This document shows, piece after piece, positions 1-11,286 of a stretch of DNA of 64,000 nt. The notes under the pieces were generated by a model that saw only the letters and a list, made by a program, of their open reading frames with translations, ran no database searches and was not told where the DNA came from. This DNA comes from Xanthomonas hortorum pv. pelargonii (lineage in GTDB: Bacteria; Pseudomonadota; Gammaproteobacteria; Xanthomonadales; Xanthomonadaceae): assembly GCF_024499015.1 (NCBI RefSeq), contig NZ_CP098604.1:4588001-4652000 (forward strand). Direction: 5' to 3'. The position numbers were made by a program, and so were the translations under genes. Every line of letters starts with the position of its first letter. The first letter of the stretch is position 1.

Positions 1-102
1 GATTCCTCTGCGCCGTCCACATCGGCCTTACGACTGCGCGCTACGTTTTGTGGCCGCTCTTCGTCTATTGGCTCAAGCGTCGCAACGAAACATGGCGAGC
101 AA

Positions 103-1116
103 TCAGCGCCCGATCACCAACTCCACTGGCGCATCGGCAGGCAGTGCCACCATCACTGGCGCGCTTTCCACATCGTCGGTCTGGCGCATTGCGTTGCCGC
201 TGCGCGACAGCCGTGCCAGCACCTGCACTTTGTCCAGCGACGCCAGCGTGCGCGTTGGCATCGGGCTGTCGCCATCGTCCAGGGTGATGGTCAACGGCAG
301 CTCGCTCAGCGCGTGTTTTTCCACCGCTACCGGCATCGGGGTCTCTGCGGCACGTGCGATGACGAACACGCTGGTGTCGCCGGGCAAGCCGGCGCGTTTG
401 GCGAACTCGGCATCCAGCGTCACGCGCACCTGGATGCGTTTGCCACTGGTCGTATTTGTAGCAGGCACAGCCGGTGCCTGGATCGGCGCCAGGCTGGCTT
501 CCTGGCGTGCGGCGTTGATCTGTTCAAGCAGGCCGGGGCGGGTAGAGGCATCGACCACAGCGAGCAACGGCGTCCAGGTCTCGCTGGCCTTGGCCGGCTG
601 ACCGGCCTGGCGCTGCACCACACCGAGAAACCAGCGTGCGCGTTGATGGTCCGGTTGCACCGCCAACGCATGTTCGAGCAGGCGCATGGCCTGCGGGTCG
701 GGGCGCCCGCTGTCGTCGGCGAGCATGCGCGATTGCGCGGCAGCCACCAGCACGTCCGGCTCATCCGGGCGCAACGCAACCGCGCGCGCAAATGCATCGC
801 GCGCTTGCGCGAATTGCTGTTGGCTGGACAGCGAGCGGCCCAGCAATACCCAGCCTTCGGCCTGATCGGGATTGCGCGCCAGTGCCGCGCGCAGTTGCAC
901 GATGGCTTCGTCCAGCGAGCGTGGTGTGGCCGGTCGATTGGCCGGCTGTTCGATCGCGCTCGGCGTGCCGACCAGCCAATACAAGGCCGCGCTCGCCGCC
1001 AGCAACAACACCGCGACGCTGGTAGCCAGACCGCGTGTCTGGCGCCACAGCGGCCGCAGCGCCACACCAAAGGCCAGCAATGCCAGTAACACCACCGCAA
1101 CGACGAAGCCAACCAT
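103..1116 (-). CDS. ccmI: CcmI (CycH) apocytochrome c chaperone
   Basis: Last gene of the leftward cytochrome c maturation operon. CcmI binds the C-terminus of apocytochrome c and presents it to the CcmF/H haem lyase at the periplasmic face. Two membrane segments are visible in the first ~55 residues, then a periplasmic region with TPR-like repeats (DQAEGWVLLGRSLSSQQQ and following helices) and a beta-rich C-terminal domain. The ATG at 1116 shares one base with the ccmH stop (TGATG), so coupled translation is likely; an in-frame GTG at 1122 is an alternative start. About 337 aa. The 102 bases beyond the stop show no supported gene. Confidence 0.9.
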   Translation of the reverse strand: MVGFVVAVVLLALLAFGVALRPLWRQTRGLATSVAVLLLAASAALYWLVGTPSAIEQPANRPATPRSLDEAIVQLRAALARNPDQAEGWVLLGRSLSSQQQFAQARDAFARAVALRPDEPDVLVAAAQSRMLADDSGRPDPQAMRLLEHALAVQPDHQRARWFLGVVQRQAGQPAKASETWTPLLAVVDASTRPGLLEQINAARQEASLAPIQAPAVPATNTTSGKRIQVRVTLDAEFAKRAGLPGDTSVFVIARAAETPMPVAVEKHALSELPLTITLDDGDSPMPTRTLASLDKVQVLARLSRSGNAMRQTDDVESAPVMVALPADAPVELVIGR

Positions 1117-1550
1117 CACCACTCCTGCTCATCGGCGGGCAAGGCGGGCGCAGCAACGCTGCGTCTGCGCACCACGAACACAACCGCGCCACCGCCCAGC
1201 AACAACACCAGCAGCGGGCCGAACCACAGCAACCAGGTGCGCGATTCCACCCGCGGGCGATACAGCACGAACTCGCCGTAACGGGCGACCAGAAACTGGC
1301 GGATCTGCCTATCGCTGCGGCCTTCGTGCATCAACGCCAACACTTCGCGGCGCAGGTCCTGGGCGATTTGCGCATTGGAATCGGCCAGCGACTGGTTCTG
1401 GCATTGCACGCAACGTAATTCGGCGGTCAACGCGTGGAAGCGTGCTTCTTCTTCGGCCGATGCGTAACGCAGCGGCGCCGGGTCGCCGACCGGCTGGGCC
1501 AGGGCCAGCCAGGGCAACAACAGCAGCGTCAGCAGCCAGGCGCGCATCAT
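1116..1550 (-). CDS. ccmH: CcmH thiol oxidoreductase of cytochrome c maturation
   Basis: A 144-aa protein with an N-terminal signal/anchor (MMRAWLLTLLLLPWLALA), the redox motif LRCVQC (Cys47 and Cys50) and a C-terminal membrane segment around residues 106-127. CcmH reduces or holds the apocytochrome CXXCH thiols before haem ligation. It is the short form (CcmH/CycL type), with the TPR half encoded separately as ccmI. The start overlaps the ccmG stop in ATGA at 1547-1550. A second ATG directly follows the first. Confidence 0.92.
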   Translation of the reverse strand: MMRAWLLTLLLLPWLALAQPVGDPAPLRYASAEEEARFHALTAELRCVQCQNQSLADSNAQIAQDLRREVLALMHEGRSDRQIRQFLVARYGEFVLYRPRVESRTWLLWFGPLLVLLLGGGAVVFVVRRRSVAAPALPADEQEW

Positions 1551-2149
1551 CGGCTGGTGTGCAGATCCGGTGCGGCGCTGGGCGAGCGTTCGATCTTGCT
1601 CAGCGCCGGAATCAGCTGGGTGTCGATGATGGATTGGGTGAGCATGCCGCTGTACTTCCAGCGCACCACGCCGCGCCCGTCGACCAGAAAGGTTTCCGGC
1701 GCCGCGGCAATACCGAAGTCGATCGCGGTACGGCCGTCTTTGTCGGCGACCACCAGCAGATACGGGTTGCCCAGTTGTTCGAGCCAGCGCAGCGCATCGG
1801 TGCGCTCGTCCTTCCAGTTGTAGCCGATCACGCGCACGCGCTTGGTCAGTGCGAAGCGGCTCAGCACCGGGTGTTCTTCGCGGCAGGCCGGGCACCAGCT
1901 GCCCCACACGTTGATGATGTAGGGGGCGCCGCGCAGCTCGCGCGCATGCACCACGATGCTGGGGTCGTGCAGCAGCGGCAGCGCGAAATCCGGCGCAGGC
2001 TTGCCGATCAATGCCGAGGGCAGGGCATCGCGATCGTCCTGACCGGAACGCACCACCGCGTAGACCAGCAGCGCTGCAAGCGCGAGCAGCAGCACGATGG
2101 CGCCTACCAGGACCGCAGTGGGCAGGCGGGGTGAACGTGACTCAACCAT
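1547..2149 (-). CDS. ccmG: CcmG/DsbE thiol:disulfide interchange protein
   Basis: Membrane-anchored periplasmic thioredoxin-fold reductant of the Ccm pathway. One transmembrane helix spans about residues 11-33, followed by the active site WCPAC (Cys86 and Cys89) and the family's GVRGAPETFLVDG-like cis-proline region (seen as AAAPETFLVDG). About 200 aa, the usual length. The reading frame is open further upstream, but the ATG at 2149 is preceded by a GGAGAT ribosome site and overlaps the ccmF end by only 8 bp, so it is preferred to the longer alternative starting at 2203. Confidence 0.93.
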   Translation of the reverse strand: MVESRSPRLPTAVLVGAIVLLLALAALLVYAVVRSGQDDRDALPSALIGKPAPDFALPLLHDPSIVVHARELRGAPYIINVWGSWCPACREEHPVLSRFALTKRVRVIGYNWKDERTDALRWLEQLGNPYLLVVADKDGRTAIDFGIAAAPETFLVDGRGVVRWKYSGMLTQSIIDTQLIPALSKIERSPSAAPDLHTSR

Positions 2150-4079
2150 CTTGGATCTCCGAAGAACGACGAAAACGCCGGTCGGCCGCGGTGACCAGGC
2201 CACCGAGCGCCATCAGCAGCGCTCCGAGCCAGATCCAGCGGACGAACGGTTTGAGGTGGACGCGCACCGCCCAGGCCTGATTGCCCAGCGGTTCGCCAAG
2301 GGCGACATACAGATCGCCGAATGGACCGGGGCGGATCGCCGCCTCGGTCAAGGTCTGCCCGCCGCTGGCGTAGCGGCGTTTTTCCGCATGCAGCATGCCC
2401 ACCGGCGCATCGTCCTTGAACACCTGCAGGTTGGCACGATCGGAGACGTAATTGGGGCCGCGCAATTCTTCGACGTGATCGAAGTGCAGCGCGTAGCGGC
2501 CGATCTGCATCTGCTCACCGGGCGCCAACGCGACCTCGCGTTGCAGGCTCAGCGATTCCACCAGCAGCGCACCGGCCAGGAACACCGCCACGCCCAGATG
2601 CGCCAGCACCATGCCGAGCATTTCGGCGGTGAATTTCCGTCCCTTGGCCGCGCGCCGCGTCCACAGGAAGCGCAACGTGCCCAACAGCACCCACACCGCG
2701 CCGGCCACACCGATCGCCGCTTTCAGCTGACCCTGCGGGGCGGCGAACCATGCCAGCACGCCTGCGGCAACCGCCAGGCCCGCCCAGGGCGCCAGCATCG
2801 CCAACGGGCGCGAGGCCTGTTCGCGCTGCCAGCGGGTCAGCGGGCCGAACGGCAGCAGCGCCACCAGCGGCGCCATCAACACCAAAAACAGCGTGCCGAA
2901 GTAGGGCGGGCCCACCGACAACTTGCCCAAGCCCAAGGCGTCGGCCAGCAGCGGATACAGCGTGCCTAGCAGCACCATCGCGCAGGCGCAGGTGAGCAGC
3001 AGGTTATTCAACAGCAACAAGGTTTCGCGCGAGCTGCCGGCAAACGCGCGGCGCGGATCGTCCACCATCGACAAGCGCGGCGCGCGAATCGCATACAGCA
3101 CCAGTGAGCCACCGACCACCGCCAGCAGGAACACCAGAATAAACAGCCCGCGCGAGGGATCGGCCGCGAACGAATGCACGCTGGTCAGCACGCCCGAGCG
3201 CACCAAAAACGTACCCAATAGCGACAATGAAAATGCAGCGATCGCCAGCAATAACGTCCAGCTGGCGAAGTTGCCGCGCTTTTCGGTCACCGCCTGCGAA
3301 TGCAGCAACGCAGTGCCCACCAGCCACGGCATGAAACTGGCGTTTTCCACCGGGTCCCAGAACCACCAGCCACCCCAGCCCAATTCGTAATACGCCCACC
3401 AGCTGCCCAGCGCGATGCCGACGGTGAGCATCGACCAGGCCACATTGGTCCACGGCCGCGTCCAGCGCAGCCAGCGTGCATCCATCCGGCCTTCCAGCAG
3501 CGCGGCGATGGCGAAGGCGAACGGCACCGCAAAGCCGACGTAGCCGCAATACAGCATCGGCGGATGGATGATCAGGCCTGGGTCCTGGAGCAACGGATTG
3601 AGGTCGGCTCCTTCCAGCGGTACCGGAAACAACCGCGCAAACGGATTGGAGGTGAACAGCAAGAACGCCAGGAACCCAATACTCACCAGCGCCATCACCC
3701 CGAGCACGCGGGCAATGACATGCGCGGGTAGCTGCCGCGACCACAGCGCCACCGCGCCGGTCCACAGCGCCAGCACCAGCGTCCACAGCAGCAGCGATCC
3801 TTCGTGCGCGCCCCACACTGCCGAGTAGCGATACATCACCGGCAACAAACTGTTGGAATTCTCAGCGACGTAGCGCACCGAAAAGTCCTGCACCAGGAAG
3901 GCATGCATCAGCAGCGCGAATGCTGCGGCGATCAGGCCCAATTGCACCAGCGCGGCCGGCCGCGCGACCGCCATCCAGCTGCTGTGCCCGCGCTGCGCGC
4001 CGGCCAGCGGCAGCGCGGCCTGCACCAACGCCACCAGCAACGCCAGAATCAGCAGGAAGGTGCCGAGCTCAGGCAGCAT
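2142..4079 (-). CDS. ccmF: CcmF haem lyase subunit
   Basis: A 645-aa polytopic membrane protein and core of the cytochrome c synthetase that attaches haem to apocytochrome. It carries the tryptophan-rich haem-handling motif (WGGWWFWDPVENASFMPWL at about residue 235) and conserved flanking histidines, in line with the CcmF/CcmC/NrfE haem-handling family. The 3' end overlaps ccmG by 8 bp. Its start lies 11 bp inside a small open frame that fills the gap to ccmE. Full length, no damage seen. Confidence 0.95.
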   Translation of the reverse strand: MLPELGTFLLILALLVALVQAALPLAGAQRGHSSWMAVARPAALVQLGLIAAAFALLMHAFLVQDFSVRYVAENSNSLLPVMYRYSAVWGAHEGSLLLWTLVLALWTGAVALWSRQLPAHVIARVLGVMALVSIGFLAFLLFTSNPFARLFPVPLEGADLNPLLQDPGLIIHPPMLYCGYVGFAVPFAFAIAALLEGRMDARWLRWTRPWTNVAWSMLTVGIALGSWWAYYELGWGGWWFWDPVENASFMPWLVGTALLHSQAVTEKRGNFASWTLLLAIAAFSLSLLGTFLVRSGVLTSVHSFAADPSRGLFILVFLLAVVGGSLVLYAIRAPRLSMVDDPRRAFAGSSRETLLLLNNLLLTCACAMVLLGTLYPLLADALGLGKLSVGPPYFGTLFLVLMAPLVALLPFGPLTRWQREQASRPLAMLAPWAGLAVAAGVLAWFAAPQGQLKAAIGVAGAVWVLLGTLRFLWTRRAAKGRKFTAEMLGMVLAHLGVAVFLAGALLVESLSLQREVALAPGEQMQIGRYALHFDHVEELRGPNYVSDRANLQVFKDDAPVGMLHAEKRRYASGGQTLTEAAIRPGPFGDLYVALGEPLGNQAWAVRVHLKPFVRWIWLGALLMALGGLVTAADRRFRRSSEIQDG

Positions 4080-4253
4080 CGGGCAGGCGCGTTTTTGACG
4101 ATGAAGCGGTGCAGCGATTGCGCGCGCAATGACGAGGCCTCATCGATGCAGCGTCGGCGTAGCGTTGCGCAGCTACGGCGACGTTGTCAGCCAGGCTGCT
4201 TTCGCGCCAGCCACCATCTTGCAGCAACGCCACGGTCGTACCGACATCTGCCA

Positions 4254-4254
<1 letters not shown>
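4069..4254 (-). CDS. Small unrecognised ORF between ccmE and ccmF
   Basis: A 61-aa frame beginning MADVGTTVALLQDGGWRESS. Its ATG shares one base with the ccmE stop (TGATG) and its stop lies just inside ccmF. It fills the only sizeable hole in the ccmE-to-ccmI part of the operon. The overlaps match how the other operon genes are joined and would allow coupled translation. However, the second half is Arg/Cys/Ser-rich, as out-of-frame DNA often is, and I recognise no family. It may be a real small protein or simply a spacer kept open by chance. Confidence 0.25.
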
Positions 4255-5643
<1,389 letters not shown>

Positions 5644-5772
5644 ACGATGGCAGTAGCCCTTGGAATGGCATTAGCTCTCGAAACAGCAGGGGCGCTTGCA
5701 ACTGAAATAGCGCTTGCAACTGCAATGGCGCTCGGCGCTGTGCGCCTCATCACCACCGCATCGATCACACAC

Positions 5773-6464
5773 TCAGCTCAGCGAAATGCGGATCGCGGCA
5801 GCCGCAGCCAGCGGTGCCAGGACCACGCCAATCACCAAGCCGGCGCCCAACAACAACAACGCACCCACCGCATCCTGTCCTTGTCCACTTGCCGCAACAC
5901 TGCCGGCACCGAACACCAGCACCGGCACATACAACGGCAACGCCAACAACGCCACGAGAATACCAGAGCGTTTCATCGTCACCGTCAGCGCTGCAACCAC
6001 GGCGCCGAGCAGACTTAAAAGCGGTGTTCCCAGCGCCAACGATGCCAGCAACACGGGGAGTTGGTCATGTGGCAGGTGCAGCAATTCGCCCAGCAGCGGC
6101 GTCACCGCAATCAGCGGCAACGCGCTGGTCGCCCAGTGCAGCAGCACGCGTACCGCGATCAGCCACGCCAACGGCACCGGCGCCAGCAGCCATTGCTCCA
6201 TCGAGCCGTCTTCCACATCGCTGCGGAACAACGCATCCAGCGACAGTAAGCCGGCCAGCAGTACCGACAACCACAGCACTGCCGGCGCGGCCTGCGCCAG
6301 CAGGTCCGGGCGTCCGCCCAGGCCCAGCGCGAACAACACCACGATCAGCAGGGCGAACAGGGCCGGCTGCAGCGCATCGCTGCGACGGCGCCACAGCAAT
6401 TGCAGATCGCGGCTTAGCAAGGCGCGCGCGGCCTGCCATAGCGAGGGTTGTGGCGAATGCAGGC

Positions 6465-6468
<4 letters not shown>
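5773..6468 (-). CDS. ccmB: CcmB ABC-transporter permease of the Ccm complex
   Basis: A 231-aa membrane protein with about six hydrophobic segments starting [21 protein letters not shown]. It is the channel-like partner of CcmA. The CcmABCD complex uses ATP to release haem-loaded CcmE. The ATG at 6468 overlaps the ccmA stop by 4 bp, which fixes the start within a much longer open frame. Typical length is about 220-230 aa. Confidence 0.93.
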
Positions 6469-7105
<637 letters not shown>

Positions 7106-7109
<4 letters not shown>

Positions 7110-7159
7110 CGGCGCAGCGGGCTCCCGTCGCAGGACGGCATGGGGAAGGGCCGGGGCAT
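7106..7159 (-). other. Possible 17-codon leader ORF coupled to ccmA
   Basis: On the minus strand an ATG at 7159 opens a 17-codon frame ([17 protein letters not shown]) whose TGA overlaps the ccmA ATG. A -10-like TACAAT (minus strand, 7188-7183) lies just upstream, so a transcript starting near 7176 would carry it. This is a plausible coupling leader, but the family is unknown and it may be chance. Confidence 0.2.
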
Positions 7160-7182
7160 GGCACGCTCCAGACTGGGCGCGC

Positions 7183-7188
7183 ATTGTA
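7183..7188 (-). promoter_or_regulatory. Candidate -10 of the ccm operon
   Basis: TACAAT on the minus strand in the divergent spacer between ccmA and the aminotransferase gene. No convincing -35 was picked out. The plus-strand TACACT at 7286-7291 is a similar candidate for the aminotransferase. Confidence 0.3.
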
Positions 7189-7325
7189 GCGACGATGGCC
7201 CGGTGCCGGGGGCGCATGGGGCGGCCTGATGTGTCCGGGAACGCTGTTTTGCACCGGCCGGGCGCAACCGCCTGGCGGCTTTGCGTACACTCGCGGTCCC
7301 CCCGTTTCTTGTCCGGACCGGCACG

Positions 7326-8474
7326 ATGCCCCTCACGACCAAGCTGCCCAAGGTGGGCACCACCATCTTCACCGTCATGTCGCAGCTGGCGGCCGAGCAC
7401 GGCGCGGTGAATCTGGGCCAGGGTTTTCCCGATTTCGCGGTGCCGTCGCGGCTGGTCGAAGAGCTCGAGCGCGCCATGCGCGCCGGCCACAACCAGTACC
7501 CACCGATGACCGGCGTGGCGGCCTTGCGCCAGGCCATCGCCGGCAAGGCGCAGCGCTGCTATGGCGCGCAGGTCGATGCCGACAGCGAGATCACCGTCAC
7601 CAGCGGCGCCACCGAAGCGATCTTCAACGCCATCCACGCGGTGGTGCGCGCAGGCGAGGAGGTCATCGTGCTGGACCCGGCCTACGATTGCTACGAGCCG
7701 GCGATCGATCTGGCCGGCGCGCGCGCGGTACACGTGGCGCTGGATCCGCAGACCTTCGCGGTCGATTGGCAGGCGCTGCGCGCCGCAATCACGCCGAAGA
7801 CGCGTCTGCTGATGATCAACTCGCCGCACAACCCGTCCGGAGCGATGCTGTCTGCCGCCGACATGCAGACGCTGACCGAACTGCTGCGCGGCACCGAGAT
7901 CTTCCTGCTCTCTGACGAGGTCTACGAACACATCGTGTTCGACGGCCGCCGTCACGAGTCGGTGTTGCGTTGGCCGGAGTTGCGCGAGCGCGCATTCGTG
8001 ATTTCCAGCTTCGGCAAGACCTATCACTGCACCGGCTGGAAGATCGGCTATGCCATCGCACCGCCCGCACTGAGCGCCGAGTTCCGCAAGGTGCACCAGT
8101 ACAACACCTTCACCAGCTTCGGCCCGGCCCAGCACGCGTTTGCCGCAATGATCCGCGACGAACCCGAACACGACGAGCAACTTGGCGCCTTCTATCAAGC
8201 CAAGCGCGACCGTTTCCGCGAGCAGCTGCTGACCACACGTCTGAAACCACTGCCGGTGCCTGGCGGCTATTTCCAGCTGGTGGATTATTCGGCCATTAGC
8301 GATCTGCCCGACACCGAGTTCGTGAAGTGGCTGACGGTGGAGAAGGGCGTGGCGGCGATTCCGCTCTCGCCGTTCTATGAAACCGCGCCCGCTGGTCAGC
8401 GTCTGGCACGGCTGTGCTTTGCCAAGAACGATGCGACGCTGGATGCGGCGATCGAGCGCTTGCAGAAGCTCTGA
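7326..8474 (+). CDS. ybdL: PLP-dependent methionine/keto-acid aminotransferase (YbdL type)
   Basis: A 382-aa fold-type I aminotransferase of the methionine/glutamine transaminase K-like group. It is recognised by the N-terminal [17 protein letters not shown] with NLGQGFPDF, the NSPHNPSG turn, SDEVYEH and the PLP lysine in [17 protein letters not shown] (Lys231). The family transaminates aromatic amino acids and methionine with keto-acid partners. It is directly followed by an omega-amidase gene. That pairing is known from methionine salvage, where the amidase removes the alpha-ketoglutaramate or ketosuccinamate product. Start at 7326 because MPLTTKLPK begins the conserved part. Confidence 0.88.
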   Translation: MPLTTKLPKVGTTIFTVMSQLAAEHGAVNLGQGFPDFAVPSRLVEELERAMRAGHNQYPPMTGVAALRQAIAGKAQRCYGAQVDADSEITVTSGATEAIFNAIHAVVRAGEEVIVLDPAYDCYEPAIDLAGARAVHVALDPQTFAVDWQALRAAITPKTRLLMINSPHNPSGAMLSAADMQTLTELLRGTEIFLLSDEVYEHIVFDGRRHESVLRWPELRERAFVISSFGKTYHCTGWKIGYAIAPPALSAEFRKVHQYNTFTSFGPAQHAFAAMIRDEPEHDEQLGAFYQAKRDRFREQLLTTRLKPLPVPGGYFQLVDYSAISDLPDTEFVKWLTVEKGVAAIPLSPFYETAPAGQRLARLCFAKNDATLDAAIERLQKL

Positions 8475-8624
8475 GGGGCTGGGAGTCGGGAATGGGGATT
8501 CGGGAATCGAAAAGGCGGTTGGTCGCTTTCGATCTGAATCCGCAGAAAGCCTGATGCCATGAAGCCGCACGAAAACTCGCCGTCCGATTCCCGAATCCCG
8601 ATTCTCCATTCCCGAGCCTCAACC

Positions 8625-9425
8625 ATGCACGACCTCCGCATCTCGCTTGTCCAGGGCGACACCCGCTGGCACGACCCGGCCGGCAATCGCGACTATTACG
8701 GCGCGCTGCTGGAGCCGTTGGCCGGGCAGACCGATCTGGTGATCCTGCCGGAGACCTTTACCAGCGGGTTTTCCAACGATGCCATCTTCAAGGCGGAAGG
8801 CATGGACGGCCCCACGGTGGCGTGGATCCGCGCGCAGGCCGCGCAGCTGGGTGCAGTCGTCACCGGCAGCGTGCAGGTGCGCACCGAACAGGGCGTGTTC
8901 AACCGCCTGCTATGGGCTACCCCGGATGGCGCGCTGCAGTACTACGACAAACGCCATCTGTTCCGCTTCGGCAACGAGCATCTGCGCTATGCCGCCGGGC
9001 GCGATCGCCTGACGGTGGAATGGAAGGGCTGGCGGATCAATCCACAGGTCTGCTACGACCTGCGTTTTCCGGTGTTCTGTCGCAATCGCTACGATGTCGA
9101 GCGGCCGGGCCAGATGGATTTCGATCTGCAATTGTTCGTGGCCAACTGGCCGTCTGCGCGCGCCTATGCGTGGAAGACGCTGCTGCGCGCGCGTGCGATC
9201 GAGAACCTGTGCTTTGTGGCGGCGGTCAACCGCGTCGGCATCGATGGCAATCAGCTGCACTACGCCGGCGATAGCGCAGTGATCGATTTCCTGGGCCAGC
9301 CGCAGGTGGAAATTCGCGAGCGGCCGCAAGTGGTCACCACCACCATCAGTGCGTCGGCGCTGGCCGAGCATCGCGCGCGCTTTCCGGCGATGCTGGATGC
9401 GGATACTTTTGGGATTAGGGATTAG
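8625..9425 (+). CDS. yafV: Omega-amidase of the nitrilase family (YafV type)
   Basis: A 266-aa carbon-nitrogen hydrolase. The Glu-Lys-Cys triad is visible: LPETF (Glu43), YDKRHLF (Lys109) and QVCYDLRFP (Cys143). Omega-amidases hydrolyse alpha-ketoglutaramate to alpha-ketoglutarate and so pull the upstream transaminase reaction forward. The 150-bp gap after the aminotransferase holds short GGATTCGGGAATCG-type repeats common between Xanthomonas genes. Similar repeats follow the stop (9412-9522). The ATG at 8625 starts the conserved MHDLRISLVQGDT. Confidence 0.88.
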   Translation: MHDLRISLVQGDTRWHDPAGNRDYYGALLEPLAGQTDLVILPETFTSGFSNDAIFKAEGMDGPTVAWIRAQAAQLGAVVTGSVQVRTEQGVFNRLLWATPDGALQYYDKRHLFRFGNEHLRYAAGRDRLTVEWKGWRINPQVCYDLRFPVFCRNRYDVERPGQMDFDLQLFVANWPSARAYAWKTLLRARAIENLCFVAAVNRVGIDGNQLHYAGDSAVIDFLGQPQVEIRERPQVVTTTISASALAEHRARFPAMLDADTFGIRD

Positions 9426-9518
9426 GGATTAGGGATTCGCAACTGCGGGCATGCTGCTGCCTGCGCCAATGTCGCTTACGCCAATTCCGAATCCCGAATA
9501 TCCAATCCCGAATCCCGG

Positions 9519-10289
9519 CTACTCAGCCAGCCGAATTTCATAAAGCTTCGGCCAATGCTTGCCGGTCACGAACAGGCGATCGTGCTTGGCGTCATAGGCG
9601 ATGCCGTTGAGCACATCGTTGGCCGGATCCGTCAGTGTCTGGTCATCCGGCACCAGTGCCTTCAGATCGATCCAGCCGACCACTTTGCCGCTGGCCGGGT
9701 CGATGCGTGCGATGCGCGTGGTCAGCCAGACATTTGCCAACAACTCGCCCTTCACCCATTCCAGCTCGTTGAGGTTGTCCAGTGGCCTGCCGCTGGCGGT
9801 GACCTTGATACTGCCGACCTGCTGCAGCGTCTCCGGATCGAGGCGGCGGATGGTGGAGCTGCCATCGCTCATGTATAGGCTGCTGGCATCGCTGGTCAGC
9901 GCCCAGCCCTCGCCGGAATACGCAAAACGCGTACGCGGCGTGAGGGTGGCCAGGTCGTAGACAAAGCCCTGCTGATTGCGCCAGGTCAGTTGAATCAGCG
10001 TGTCGCGCCAGGCCACGATGCCTTCGCCGAAGTAGGGCGGCGGTGTCGTGGCTTGCTGCAATACGCGGCCGGTGTGCAGCTCGACCTTGCGTACGCTGGA
10101 ACGGCCAAGTTCCCCGGTGCTTTCGTACAGATACCCGTCCAGATAGAACAGGCCCTCGGTGAACGCGCCGGTGTCGTGCGGATAGGTCTTCACCACGGTG
10201 TAGCGCTGGGTCGGAATGGCCTCGCCGGCAATGGCCACAGACGGCAACAGCAGGGCGGTCAGCAGGATGAGGTGAGCGGTACGCAACAT
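9519..10289 (-). CDS. Glutaminyl-peptide cyclotransferase (beta-propeller)
   Basis: A 256-aa secreted enzyme that converts N-terminal glutamine to pyroglutamate. It has a signal peptide (first ~22 residues, ending SVAIAGEA) followed by repeated beta-blade motifs: FTEGLFYLDGYLYESTGELG, YFGEGI, SGEGWALT, NLNELEWVKGELLANVW, DVLNGIAYD and LFVTGKHWPKLYEI. These motifs match the plant/bacterial five-bladed type, of which a Xanthomonas campestris enzyme has a known structure. The open frame extends beyond 10289, but the signal peptide fixes this start. Confidence 0.93.
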   Translation of the reverse strand: MLRTAHLILLTALLLPSVAIAGEAIPTQRYTVVKTYPHDTGAFTEGLFYLDGYLYESTGELGRSSVRKVELHTGRVLQQATTPPPYFGEGIVAWRDTLIQLTWRNQQGFVYDLATLTPRTRFAYSGEGWALTSDASSLYMSDGSSTIRRLDPETLQQVGSIKVTASGRPLDNLNELEWVKGELLANVWLTTRIARIDPASGKVVGWIDLKALVPDDQTLTDPANDVLNGIAYDAKHDRLFVTGKHWPKLYEIRLAE

Positions 10290-10454
10290 GCCGCAATCAT
10301 CCCATGCGCAAGGCGATTCCTGCAGCAGCGGGCATGCCCGGTGGCAGTGGCAATCATTCGCTGAACGGTCGCCTGTGCGATGCCCGGAGGTTGTCGCGAC
10401 TGCCACGCCCGCGCTGCTAGGCTCAGCGCCACGTTCATCGACCGGAATGCCCAC

Positions 10455-10892
10455 ATGATCAAGTCGCTTTCTCTGTTCGCGCTGCTGGGCGCTGCCGCAC
10501 TCGCACCGCAGGCCCAGGCTGCAGGCAACATCGACTGCAAACTGTCGTTCAATCTGGAAGGCTGGTCGGTGTTCTACAAGACCGCCAGCGGCACCGGCAC
10601 CATCACCTGCGACAACGGCGCGGTGATTCCGGTCAAGATTTCCAGCAAGGGCGGTGGCCTGACGGTTGGCAAGTCCAAGATCACCGGCGGCCGCGGCACC
10701 TTCAGCGGCGCCTACAGCCTCAATGATCTGCTCGGCACCTACGCAGCTGCCGAAGCGCATGCCGGCATCGTCAAATCCAGCACCGCACAGGTCGTCACCA
10801 AGGGCGACATTTCGCTGGCTCTGGCCGGAACGGGCGAGGGCGTGGATCTGGGCGTCAATGTAGGCAACTTCGTGATCGAGCGTCGCAAGTAA
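10455..10892 (+). CDS. Small secreted protein of unknown function
   Basis: A 145-aa protein with a clear signal peptide (MIKSLSLFALLGAAALAPQAQA) and a Gly/Thr/Lys-rich, beta-predicted mature part with two cysteines (IDCKLSF and ITCDNGAVI) that could form a disulfide. I do not recognise the family by motif; it looks like a conserved Xanthomonas exported protein. It stands alone between the divergent glutaminyl cyclase gene and an intergenic repeat. Confidence 0.75.
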   Translation: MIKSLSLFALLGAAALAPQAQAAGNIDCKLSFNLEGWSVFYKTASGTGTITCDNGAVIPVKISSKGGGLTVGKSKITGGRGTFSGAYSLNDLLGTYAAAEAHAGIVKSSTAQVVTKGDISLALAGTGEGVDLGVNVGNFVIERRK

Positions 10893-10991
10893 GAAGCAGC
10901 AGATCGCGCTGAAGACGGCACTGAACAAGCGCATCGGATGGCCGTGCAACACGCACTGCTCGTAACTACGCATACCGACCATCTCGACCGG

Positions 10992-11095
10992 TCCTTGCCC
11001 GCCCACCGTCGCGGGACCTTACGCGGCATGGATGCCGCGTAAGAGCCTACACGGACGTACTTGCGGCGTGTCCTGCGATGGTGGGCGGGCAAGGA
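10992..11095. repeat. Xanthomonas-type intergenic palindromic repeat
   Basis: 25-bp arms at 10992-11016 and 11071-11095 (TCCTTGCCCGCCCACC at the outer side) match at 23 of 25 positions in inverted order. Inside is a second hairpin with 9-bp perfect arms (ACGCGGCAT, 11021-11040). I recall similar elements scattered between genes in Xanthomonas genomes; their function is unknown. Confidence 0.7.
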
Positions 11096-11241
11096 CCCTG
11101 CAGCCAAGCCGCAGATCACTTGTTGGCCGCGCTAAAGCTGCCTCGCGTGCCGGTTCGCTGGTGCGAGCCACAGTTAATATTTTTGCGCTTACTTCGATGT
11201 ATAGCGTGATTCAAGCAGACATGATCCAAGCGAAAACGAAA

Positions 11242-11268
11242 AACGGCCCTTCGCAGGGCCGTTTTTTT
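11242..11268. terminator. Likely bidirectional rho-independent terminator
   Basis: A 9-bp perfect stem AACGGCCCT/AGGGCCGTT with loop TCGC, followed by eight T on the plus strand and by a T-rich run on the minus strand. It lies about 20 bases past the rluB stop and probably ends rluB transcription. Confidence 0.8.
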
Positions 11269-11286
11269 TATTGCGCGTCTTGTAGC

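Larger units (their letters stand above)
10893..11286. other. Gene-free spacer with repeat and terminator
   Basis: About 390 bases with no supported gene. It contains the inverted-repeat element at 10992-11095 and a terminator at 11242-11268. Open frames here are interrupted or of shadow type. Confidence 0.6.
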
